Shown here: positions 24,301 through 36,300 of the stretch, piece by piece
Numbering within the stretch: the first letter of the stretch is position 1
How the letters are laid out: each line of letters opens with the position of its first letter
Assembly (NCBI GenBank): GCA_028583605.1
Contig: CM053326.1
Span: 15,044,587 to 15,108,586 of the forward strand
Source: Dastarcus helophoroides
Lineage: Eukaryota; Arthropoda; Insecta; Coleoptera; Bothrideridae
Length of the DNA stretch: 64,000 bases
Direction: 5' to 3'
Notes under the pieces: model-generated
What the model was told of the DNA's origin: nothing
Databases searched by the model: none
Seen by the model: only the letters and a program-made list of their open reading frames with translations
Program-made: the position numbers and the translations under genes

Positions 24301-27300
24301 TTCATGTGACAATAAACTTGCGACTTTAGTGCTATGACGTTAAAAGTTGTAACATCCTTTCAACATTCCACAACATAGAATAACTGAAGAATGTATAAAA
24401 ATATTAGGACACTAACTGAAGATCGCGATATTATTATTGTTAGAGAAAAACGAGCCTTTGTCACTAATGTTTAATGTGGTCAAATAATTATATTCCTAGG
24501 TGCAGCAGGTAAACTAAACAGGTGCATCTAAAATTCTAATTAAATCACTATACAATGTTCCAAACACTAAAGTGTAAAAAATATCTTTGTTTTGTCTCCA
24601 AAACTAAGATAAACATAGATGCATCCTGAAACATGCCTTTCGAAGAAAATATACTTCATTACATTGCGTTTCCACATGACCAGTCATGGTGGTTTTAAAT
24701 AAAATATTTTGTTCGATAGTTAGCAGTTCTGTGAACTTACTGCAAAGATTTGGCGGCAAAATTGTCAGATAAAAATCATTGCACAATTTATGCAGCTTCG
24801 ATTTCCATAACAATTGTATTGCAGTACATTTGATTTCGATTTCTTTTATTTATGTTATACTGTGTAGTCTCTAATGTTTTATCTATCTTACATTATTTTA
24901 TGCAGCAGTAGTTACTATTCTTTGCGATGACAATTTTAAAATAAATAAGGATCTTCAAATAATTGACATTTCCAACCATTACTTTGTAAAATTCTTTGAT
25001 ATTCATAACTATTAAACTTTATTAACGAATATAAAGCTACAGATATTTGTAATAACACTAAAATACCTAATTTCTTGGAGGCCACAGAAATTCACAAATA
25101 TTTCTAATCTAGTCAATTTACACTTATGAACGAGCAGCTTGATCTTATGGACACAACTCTAATTAAAGCTTTGGACGAAAATTCGGATTAGACGGAATAT
25201 TCTTAGAAGTCTGTGATCCATGGAGCTTGTTAGCATACCAACGGATAAACAAATTGCTGGTATGACCACCGACGAAGCGGTAATGCGAAACCTGGTCCGG
25301 TGTTAGCAAATATTTATCGAACCATCGTGGAATTTTATTATCTGTTGCTTTTTATTCGTTAATAAAGTTTAATAGTTATGAAATAAAGATATGTCAGCTT
25401 CGACACGCTTGTCATAATTTTGCCATCATTGATAGAGAGGGCCTCAAGGGAGAGTGGTGGTGGAGGTTGGCTAAGGTTGCTAACATTGAAAATCCAAAAT
25501 AAGAATAAAATAAAAATGCAGTGTGTTCCAAGATAGAGTACTGAAGAATGGTTTCTTCTTTATTTGTGGTTTTTGTAAGAAAGTTTATTCTTTATATTAT
25601 AAACTCCTGCTCTATATTAAGACACTGAAAATGAAATTATTTTCGTTATTATTTCGACAGCGACTTCAATAATTAGGCAACTTTAAAAAATGGCCAAAAG
25701 TAAATTTTTATTTTTGGTAATACGAAAAAACGTCATTAATATATGTAATTTATAACTGAGAAAATATTTTAAGATAATATTTTCGTTTATTTTCTAAAAA
25801 TTAAACAAAACAAGTTAGAAGTTATGGTTACACATAAGAAAATAACCACGTATTTTACATTTGACAATCACAATAAACAATAAGTAATAAAACTAAAACG
25901 AGCCTTGCCAAATATGTATGTCAAAAGAAAACAATAGAGAGCTACCTATGCTGGTGAAATTTATTTTATCTAAATCATTGATATTTTTTCGGTAGCATAA
26001 AATTGATAACTAATGAAAAGTTTCATTACACGGTTACAAAAATTGACGCGACTTTAAATCATTTTTACTTATGTATGTATTGGAAATGGGGCGTGTATGA
26101 ACGATTTAGTTCAATGAAACACCACACTTTAATTATTGAGGCTTTATTTATAAAAGAGGTCTCGGAAGGTGTGTGTTGTCGCGATGAAATTATAACATCC
26201 CCTTCAAAGTCGAAACGAAATCTTTTCGTATTATTACCAAATACATCTGGTTTATTTCATGATACATGTCAACCTTAATCCCTTAAAACCTATTTTCAGA
26301 AAATAGACTGACGAGCGAGTTACATTAGCCACCTTTCACATTCTATATAGAAAATCACATAGCATTCCATATTTACTTTCTAAACAATGTCATTATCAAT
26401 AATATGATATTAATAATATATTATAACATAAAAAGAAGTGTAACACATAGCTTAGACAGATGTATCCTACGTATACGTATAAGTTGTACATATTATAATT
26501 AACAGTTGTGTCTATCAGTTGTATCACACTTGTAACAGTTATAATATTGTATTCATAAAAATATTTTTTTTAACAAGTTTATCGAAAGCATAAACTTAAG
26601 TTGAAGTACCCGTAACAGATTTCAGTTCGTAAAAGATACACAGAAATTCATAAAGCATTCAAGGGTGTATAATATTTTACTTTAAATGAATACCGATAGA
26701 TTTTTGCTCTCACGCTTTTAACCCAATTTCCAACAGTATCAATTTATTTTTTTTATTTTATTTGTGTTATAATTGAAAAATAAAAAAAAATGGGCAGTCA
26801 TGTGGACTGCTCACAGAAATGATAACTTAAAACTAGGAAATAACAGTAATAACATTTTTTCTAATGTAATTGAATATGAAGTAATTTAATTGTTCTGAAG
26901 CTAACCTAAAATGTTTATATATTTTGATATCTGCGGGGTACATATCTAAAATTTTATATTACTTACATTCAGTTCAGGTGATAGGCGACTAATACTAGCT
27001 AGCATTGATTCTGATGTTATCCAAATCTTTCCATTTATCCATCGTGATATTATCCAATGTATTCATCACAATTATTCCGTCGTTAAATCGCTCATTTTAT
27101 ACATAATAGTAAGAAAAAACTGAGTCACAAAAGCGCCAAATTCAAAGTATTTAACTGTGAGTGTTATAATATACCCATAACCAAATGTTACTAAAAATTG
27201 AAATAAAAACTTGTCCCCTGAAACCAAGAAAGATTAAAAAACACAACAAAGGTTGCTCTAACGCATTTCGACAGCCAAGCTATCGTCTTCAGAGAGGTAC

Positions 27301-30300
27301 TGACCTTTGTTGTTTTTTAATCTTTCTTGGTTTCAGGGGACAAGTTTTGTATTTCAATTTTTGAAGATAACCAAGGACCAGTCCGTTCCACCAAATGTTG
27401 CTAGTTCTTGTTGCCATTCTGCCGTTTGCAATGCGCAGGCAAAATTATGTACGTATGAAGAGGTTCTCTTGATTTCTATTTCAAATTTGAACATCGCATA
27501 CCTTTTCGAATTGACGCCTACCCACCGTGCGTGTCGGGATCCGAGTTCAAACCTCGCTGCCGATCTCGTGTATTTTTAATTCTATTGCGGGTTCTATTCA
27601 TAGTACATAATACTGCTAACATTAGACCATGTCGCGAATAAGACTTTAGCATGATGGTAATGCGAAATCGTTAGTTTTTCCCCTATCTTTAGTCGTTCAA
27701 CGCGCCTAAAGTAGTTTTTCCTTCAAAAAATTCATAGGACTGGAAATGTTAATTATTTCAAAAATTTGTCTATTTTTAGATATGCACACTTTTTTCTACA
27801 ATTAATCCAAATATTCATGGAACTGATAACTGTGTTGATAATGTCTTAGATAAAAAATATTCTTTCGCAACTCCCAAAAACACAGTTTACGAGATTGCCT
27901 CCGATACGCGCTAAAATGTTCGATTCCAACCGCAATTACAGCGTTTCGTGAACTATTGCTAAGCTCGAAAATTTTTACCTAAATAAAATAATGTAAAAGA
28001 CACATTTGATGTACATTCTATTTCTCAGCTAAATTAAGTTTTTTATTAAAAAAATAATATTACTATATGGCTAAAAAACTTTGAAATGCAAGCATCCATT
28101 TTTCAAGAAAATATTTTTTTTCTCAATAACTACAACGATATCGAAAAAAACTGCAGTTTTCCGTTAATATATGGCCCAATATCTACCAACCCTATTAAAA
28201 TCCAAATTTTATCTTTAAAAACCTAGGAGAACAGAGTGGGAAACGGTTATTTCTGAGACATTTTGAGCTGTCTTAATCATCTTAAGACGATTAGACCAAA
28301 AATTATAAAAAGTAAATATCTTAGGATTTTTAGAGGCAGATTTTTAAATGATAGCTCACACGATATATTAACTTAAACGTGATTTTTCGGAGACCAAATT
28401 CACCCTCCATTGGCCATTGATGGGTCATCGAGAACTAACACTGCAAAATTTCAAATTTGCACGTTATGTTTTTTGTCATTTCTAAATAATATTTTTCGAT
28501 GCCACCAAAAAGAGCAGCTGATCATTTTTCAGTGTTTTTACGTAATTAAGCCACCAGTATTAAAAAACAAAGAAAACAATGTCATTTTCAGTGATTTAAG
28601 ATCAAGCAAAATTTTTTATGAAAAATGATTTTTTCTTGTAAACTTATAAATAAAAAAGAGACCCCTCTTCAGTACTCTATCTTGGTACACATTGTGCAAG
28701 ATGATTTACATACGAATGCGACCCTCGCGATCCTGAAACGCAACCCAATATATAAAGATCCTGAATAGACCCTGACATCATGTCTAACACGTAAACAAAT
28801 AACGTTCGTAATTTTAGCCAGAATTCTACCGTCTATAATAATTCACGACTGAAAAATAAAGAAAAACAATTTGAAATTGTGTTTTAAATTAAATCAATTT
28901 GCAAAGGGCAATCCCATTACGCCTTCAGAGCACATCGGTAGGATGCGGAAACAATGATAGATGTCGATGAACTGTCTTTTTAAACAGGGATAGGTTTTAA
29001 ATTTTGCGGAAAATTCTGTTCGGCAACGAATTTCATAGCTTGGAAGTTTTATAGACAAGAGTCTCCATAGACAGAAGCCCTCTCTGTGTCAAGCTGGATC
29101 GTATAGGAATTTGCTGTCTCTGAATATTTTGTATGTCTTAAAAATCTTACCCATGGAGGGATCAATCCTATTAGTTCCTGCGACCACCTCCCACGAAAGT
29201 ATAGAAAAGAGATAAGTCACTAACTATTTGCCTGTGCTCCAGTTAATCCAGGCAATAAGGCCGAAAATAGATAAAAGTAATTTGGTAGGTTAGGTTTTCA
29301 AAATTGTTTCGGCATTTGATTTCTGATGACCCAAGGATCGTTCACTGCTATTAAGACGAAGTCGCTCGACCCTCCTTCACCCCTTAATTTTGAAGACAAC
29401 ACCCCAAATGGTCGTTCCGCTAAGAAATTCCTAAGGTCGGGAAAATTAACAGAGAATGGCCGCGAAAATGCATCCTAGGAGATTATTTCGGTTGCTCATC
29501 ACGAATCCGTGATTGGTTTTCCCGGAAAACTCATTGCTTGTAGCTAGAACAATTTTTACTCGAAACGGTGTCCGAGGGGTTTTCGGCATTGCTGATAAAG
29601 AATCCAAGATCTGTTTGTTCGAAAAACTCATTTCCCGATCGGAAAATCATGAAAATTTTTTAATATCCTAGTGGGGATGTTGCTGTTTGAGACAATATGA
29701 TGAACCTTTTAATCGAAATTGTGTTAGGGGGATTTTTTGGTCACGGTCAAGAATCCGAGGCTTGCTTTTCCGAAAAACTCATTTTCCGGTCTGAAAATCA
29801 CCATATTACCCATTTTAAGTGTTTTGAGACAATGTGGTAAAATTTTTACTTAAAACGATGTCCTAGGCGCTTTCAGGGTCGCTGATTAAGAATCTGAGGC
29901 CCGCTTTTTCAAAAAACTCATTTTCTGGTTGGAAAATTAAGAAAGCTTGCCATTTTAGGTATTTTGAGGCAATGGAGTGAAATTTTTTTTCGAAACGGTA
30001 TCTTAATTGTTCTCGTGGTAGCTGATTAGCAATCTAAGGTCTGTTATCCCGAAAACTCATTTTCTGGTTGGAAAATCAAGAAAATTCGTCATTTAAATGT
30101 TCTTCGGGGATTTTAAAATAATACAACTAATGCTTTTCATATAATTATGTATAAAAGGGTTTTCGGGTTAATAATAAAAAAAAATCTCTTGGATACTTGT
30201 ACGATTGACTAACAGCTTTAAGTTGGAAGTGTATACAACCACCGTACCATACTGATGAGGCCAAGGGAGGCCTAAACTAGTCTATGGTTGCGGTTGTATA

Positions 30301-33300
30301 TATTTTCAATTTTAAGCACGTTTAACTGTTTAATTACAGAACATTTAATTGGTCATTTGTCGAACTAGATGAAAGTAATGTCACGCCGAGGACGTTTGTA
30401 TCTGTGGATGTTGCGATGCAACCCGTGATACAAGCTTTACCTCATCTACGTGAACTTTGCAATTGCAATCTAGTTTTCATTAGATTTTAATTGCATTGTA
30501 ATAAACATGTATATATTCGTATATTCAAGGCTTATTATCTCATCTTGAAATTTGTTATATCATAGTTTTAAGTTTTCACTTCTGTCGGCACTCTCCATAA
30601 CTGCCCAATTTTTTTAAAATTCTTCTACATTAATTAATTCTTTGAAATTAGTTTCTTTGCGTGATATTTATTTAATATCAAAATGAAGATAATTTTATTG
30701 TAAATAAAAAGGTAATTTAGCCAGGATACCCTTGATTAAAAATAAGTAAATCCTTCCTTCTTTGTTATAACTTCCCTTATTTGTTATTTAAAAAAATATC
30801 CTAAGTTCAAAGAAAAAGAAAAAAAAAAGGTTACCTTTTGGCTCCAGTACTAGGATACCAGTATAAAGAGAAGAGTAAGTTTGCATTAGTAATTTACCCT
30901 AATATATTATAATTAAAATAATTATTGAAATAAGGGGATAAAGGAAGAGGAATAATTCTTAAAAAATAATGTAATGAAATTTAAATAAAAAAAACGAATT
31001 ATCGGTGTGATTGGGAATCGAACCCCGGACCTCCATATTACTGGACCAGGTCGCTACCACCCAGCTACTGCGCTTTGCAAAATATTGGTTCACTTACTCA
31101 AATTACATACCATACTCTTAGTAACTTTTGCGTTAAATAGCGATTTATTGGTTTGTGTATTACCATGTTTTATTAAAAATACATCTCATTCAAATAATAG
31201 GTGATTGTAAGTCTAATTTAGTCGGAATCTTGTACTATTATAACCAAAGTTATTGTCAATAAAGCTATTTTATGACATTTCTAAAGGTGTGTCCAAAGAT
31301 AAAATTTCCCACTCTAAACAACAACGACTGTTATACAGGGTGTTACAAAAGTCCGGGCCGCTACTTCAGGAGCATATTCTACCCATTAAAATATGAAAAA
31401 TGTTGAAATACATTTTTTTCTTTAAATTGCCTCCTAACGGAGATATGACCATTTAAAGATGGCGCCCCTAAAGTGGTTTTTTTACTACAAAAAGTTAACG
31501 GTTAGTAGCAAAGTCATGAAATTGGGCAAGCAGTTAAAGAATTGGATTAGGCATATTCTCATGTAACATATTTTTTAAATAAGCAGTAGCGTGGTGTGTA
31601 GGGGGTTGCCCGCGATTATTTTTTGCCGTAACTTTTTGGTATTGCAATATTTCGACACAAAAGTGCCATAATCGTAAAAAGCAACATTTTTTATACAAAA
31701 AAGGTACTCTTTCTCAAAGTCGCGGACTTTTGTAACACCCTGTATATTGGGTTGCGTTTCCGGCTTTTGAGGGTCGTACTCTAATGTAAATCATCCTAAG
31801 TTTTTAGTTGTAAGCTGTCAGAGTTGTCCAGAAGGAAATAGTTTTAATTGTAACACCGTAACCTCTTTACTGATCGTGTCAAAATTTCAAACATATTTTT
31901 GGACTATTAAGGCTTCTCATTTCCCAGAATCTTAGTGAAAGCGATATACTGGGTTGTACTTTTTTCCGACCACCTCTCTATTTTACTGATAGAATATTCT
32001 CCGTGGCCGCATTTTTGTAAAGTGGGCAGGACCAAAAAATAAGGCAATTTTATTTTAAACAAATTAAACTATTTGTAGATCTGTTTATATCGATTTGTGT
32101 ACTTAATTAAAACGTTTCATTCAGTAGGCGATGAAAACGAATAGTATAATAATTTAGTTTTCATTGTTAATTTAAAATTAACGATTGAGCTTCAATAATT
32201 GGTGATTTTTAAATGAAAAATGTATTTGATTCATTGTAATTTAAACAGATAATCTATTCGTTTTGCAATTATCAGTTTTACATACATTTAATTCTTTCAG
32301 CATACTAAAAACAGTTTTTGGCTTATTATAATATGGTTTTTGACATTTTCGATAACAAAGGAATTAATGTACAACAGTTTCGAATTGGCATTTTAAAGTA
32401 CGTACTTAAGCGTAAATATTTAGTTATATATTTAGTTCGCTCAGTTTTTATTCAAAGCTGTCACTGTGTGCTTTTTAGAACCAAAATATAATATTTCAAA
32501 AGTAATTGTAGTCTATTCAAATGTGTCCCCCTCCTTACGTGACAAAGTTTCACCTTTTTAATCGCAAAGGAGATTCCAAAATTACTCCAATCTTTAGATT
32601 CAAGTAATTTTAGACATATAACTTTGCCAAACTTCCAAAGTTGAACAAATTAAAGCAGTGACCCGGATTTTGCGGTGTTACGTCTTGGATCGTGCAATCA
32701 ACTATACCCTGCAATTATAGACGAGTTTCGTGGGTTATATACAACGTTACAATGTAAAGAATGTACCAGAAATGGCTTATCAGCGGTTTATCAAAATTTA
32801 CGATGCGGAATGTGCACAGATTTATTACACATATAAGATAAGCTTTAGAATTTTGGCTTCAAATTACTGCATTCTTTATTTGGAGATTTACTTGTCTTTA
32901 AAGAGCTTAAGTAGACTCTTTAAACAAATGCCAGTTGTAGGTGTTACAAATTAAACAAAACATAACATAAAAGTTTAAAATTGCTGTGAAGTTGCAAACT
33001 ATTTGGAAATGTGTATAAATAATAGCCATAGGTTATTTTGTGTTATAGATTTCTTATTGTAAGTCAAAATATATTTACTGATAAAGGATAATTTAGTAAA
33101 AATGGAAAATTTTTAAACTGAAGAATATAACATGCCTTATGTAAATGCTGCTAAAAATAGAGTATGTTCAAAGAGGGAATTTAATTTTTAAATTTCGGTA
33201 TAACTTTCAATGTTTCTATGGTAACAACATAAAACTTAGCAACCTTAAGTGCTTGAGGTATTTTGAAAATTAGCTATAGGGGACGCTATTTTTATTAGGA

Positions 33301-36300
33301 ATGTTATGGAACTCCGTAACCGTAACCGAAACTATCGGATATCCGAAATACCAAAAAATATCCGAATTCATAACCGAAATCAATATAAATGTTTCAGATA
33401 ATTTCGGATAATATTTGAAATAATTTTGCTAATTACAGTCGACGGCTGTTTTTTTTTTTGGCAATTAAAATGATCAGGCAAACTATTTGGTATGTCACCT
33501 GACCTTGTTTACTATTGCCACGGCCACTAACTACTTTCTTTAACGTTTTAATAAATTGATTTTTTTTTTCAATCTGAATGATTTTTCAAAATATTTCTGA
33601 AAATTTTGACTTCATTTCCGAATTTCGAGTTTCTTAAAATTTCGGTTTTTTAAATGTTTGATTTCTCAAATATTTGACTTTTTAAAATTCTTTCTTTTTG
33701 ACTTTCTCCAAATTTTTGCTCTTCGAGAATTTCAGATTTCTCCGAAAATTTAACAGTAAAATTTTTTTAAAATGTTGAGTTTTTTGAAGGGTTAGATTTT
33801 TTGAAAATTGCGATTTTATTTAAAAATTTTGACCTTTTGCAAAAATTTGATTTCTTGTTAAAATTTGGGCTCTTTTTAAAAATTTTTACTGTTTTTCAAA
33901 TTTCGACATTTTTATGCTTCATTCGTTTCTAAACATGTCTATTTTTTAGAAAATTTCAATTTTTTTTACTAATTTCGACTTCAAAGTTTGGGTGTTTTCA
34001 AAAATTTTGTATTTTGTTGAAAATAACTTTTCTGAAAATTTTGACTTTTTAGCAAAATTTCTACTTTTGAAAAAATCCTCACTTTTTTAAAAACTTTACA
34101 TTTTTTCAAAATTTATTTGAAAGTTATAATTTAAAAAGAATCAAAATTTTGACTATTTTTTTAATGCCAATTATTTTAAATTATCCACTATATTTAAAAA
34201 TAAGAATTAATTTTACTACGGAAATCGATACAATTACCCCATATTTTGTAGGTACTTTTGAATACGAGTTTGTTATATTACCTTAAGGGGAGGAATTGCC
34301 AAAAACCGCTGATAAACTAACTGTTTTTCATAAATTCAAGTCCACCAATTCTCATATTTCCAACTCCAGAAATGAGGAACTTTTTTGCAATAATACACAT
34401 TTTTTTTCATCTATTTAACACTCTCGCGGGACGAATTTTTAAAAATCTTTTCTTAATGCGAAATTTTATGCTTCTAGAGCGATAGGTTTAGGCTATGTGT
34501 TATCTGTCAATTAAAGTTAAGAATTTTGTTAAAAAGGATTTGAGGATCTTTCCTTCTGGATGGACAAAATTAACCTAAAGATATCTGCAACCGAAATAAT
34601 ATCCGAAACTATCGGATATCCGAAATAATTTCATATCCGTATTCGTAATCGAAACCGAAATAATATTCGCAATATATCCGTATCCGTATCCAGATCCGAA
34701 ATGTCATATCCCTAACAATCCCCTAATTTATACTCAACTGGTTTCTTAAGTCAAGGTATATTTTTTGGCTGTAATTTTCTGTTTAAAACGGATTGAAAAT
34801 ATTAAGCAACTTTATATTTTCTCATAGCAAATGCTTAAGTTCCATTTTTTATGTCAGCCCCAAAAACACATTTGCTGTTTTAGATCCCATTCAAAGAAAA
34901 CCAATTTATCTTGATGATAAAATTTATGAGTCTCTTTAACATGGAAGGATGGTTGGCGGCATGTTTCATTTCTATAAATATTGTACATTTCCTCATAAAA
35001 GGTGTTTGCAAGTATCATGAGCTCTAGTACCCTTAGAACAACATTCTTAATGCCAATAAACCATTCGGGAATAGCACATTGCTGTGCAGTACTATTTTAT
35101 ACAATAAGAATCTCTAACTATGGAGACTCTGCACAGCTTTCTAAATTCTATGATTCGTTGTCATGCAGAACGTTTCCAAAACATTATAACTTATCTATAT
35201 TTAAAATCGCAATTCATCTTCATTTATATTTTTGTGCTCCTCCTTGCAGTGCCTAAAATTCATTATAAGTTCAATCTTTGGAATTTACAAAAAAATATAG
35301 TCACGTAAAGTGTATTTTCTATTTATTAATTTTATGCACAAGCATTATAAATGTTTTCATTTAATTTTTGTTTTTTAATCTAATGGTTATAAATGATTGA
35401 TTTTAGAAATAAATAAAATATGGCTTATCATATTCAATAACACAGAACTAAAAAAGGAATAAAAATGCGAAAATGAGGCGTCTAAAATGATTAAAATGTA
35501 AACATATTCCCGTGTGAGCTAGTAATTTTATATTTATTACATATATTGCAATTCGAGCAAACATAACATTTGCATTTCAATGATGTATTATGTAGATAAG
35601 GTTATTTGAACTAGCACAGAACTCGAACTTATTTTGATCGAAACCTAATGCATATTTTTCTATAATTTGAACAGAAAAAGCTACCTCGACAGTTTTAAAA
35701 TACAATTGCATAAAAACTAATAAATACTTTAACCTACCTTCGTGGGCAACTGTATTAATTTGGTTTATATAATGTCATGAAGGACGAAATTGTTTACTGG
35801 ACGTTAATGTTAACTTATAACATGACAGAAGCTATCATCCAAATCTTAACCAACATAGAAGTAAAAGAAATGATACGAAGGATAAATCATCAAATTTTTA
35901 ATTAAAGATGGAGATATCTCTTTGAAGATGATGATAGCTTGGCTATCGAGAGAATTTATGTATAGGTATGTTCTCTTCCAGTCGTGGTAATTGCTTCTTA
36001 CCCACAGAACTGGCATCTAAAACTAATATCGATTCTTAAAGTATGATTGTACTTCTTTTCTAAATTGATTTTTTCGTCGCCTTAATTTTGGAAATGTTTT
36101 AACGTCTCCACGTCCAACGAGGAATTCGCATGCTCATGAGTGAAATAGGGATGTCACTTTAAATTTTTTTTTTGCATGTAAAAAATTGCAATCCTTAACA
36201 AATTCGCTGACAATCACTGACAATTAGACAAGAAGCTGATGTACTGTTTTGTTTGGCTATGCATTTGGATAGGCTACTACCATGAAAAGCTTCATTTAGA

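Larger units (their letters stand above)
24604..25440. repeat. Dispersed repeat X, copy 2, interrupted by a Penelope 3' end
   Basis: The left part 24604-24950 matches 6187-6552 and the right flank GACACGCTTGTCATAATTTT matches 6880-6899. Between them sits the Penelope-like 3' end. Confidence 0.6.
25518..28697. mobile_element. 3.2-kb element with long divergent inverted ends
   Basis: CCAAGATAGAGTACTGAAGA at 25528 is inverted as TCTTCAGTACTCTATCTTGG near 28670, and further inward CACTGAAAATGAAATTATTT at about 25623 matches inverted sequence near 28580, so the ends are over 150 bp. It contains a nested foldback at 27190-27390 and a 91-codon plus-strand frame at 26003-26278 of unknown meaning. 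No transposase is recognised. Confidence 0.55.
28699..31797. mobile_element. 3.1-kb segment bounded by ~53-bp inverted repeats
   Basis: GATGATTTACATACGAATGC, then GACCCTCGCGATCC and GAAACGCAACCCAATATA, at 28700-28752 is inverted at 31743-31797 (TATATTGGGTTGCGTTTCC, GAGGGTCGTACTCTAATGT). The right repeat begins exactly where a MITE (31336-31742) ends. The segment contains repeat Y, a tandem array, a hammerhead and a SINE head. It abuts the element ending at 28697. Whether it is one element or two solo ends is unclear. Confidence 0.45.

Noticed and set aside
26003..26278. 91-codon plus-strand frame as a gene
   Set aside because: It lies inside a 3.2-kb element with inverted ends and resembles no transposase or host family that I recognise.
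31006..31080. A functional tRNA gene
   Set aside because: The A and B boxes are present, but the acceptor stem and anticodon arm do not form convincingly; a SINE head is more likely.
35002..35308. Overlapping plus-strand frames
   Set aside because: Two frames are open over the same stretch, with no motif or splice support.
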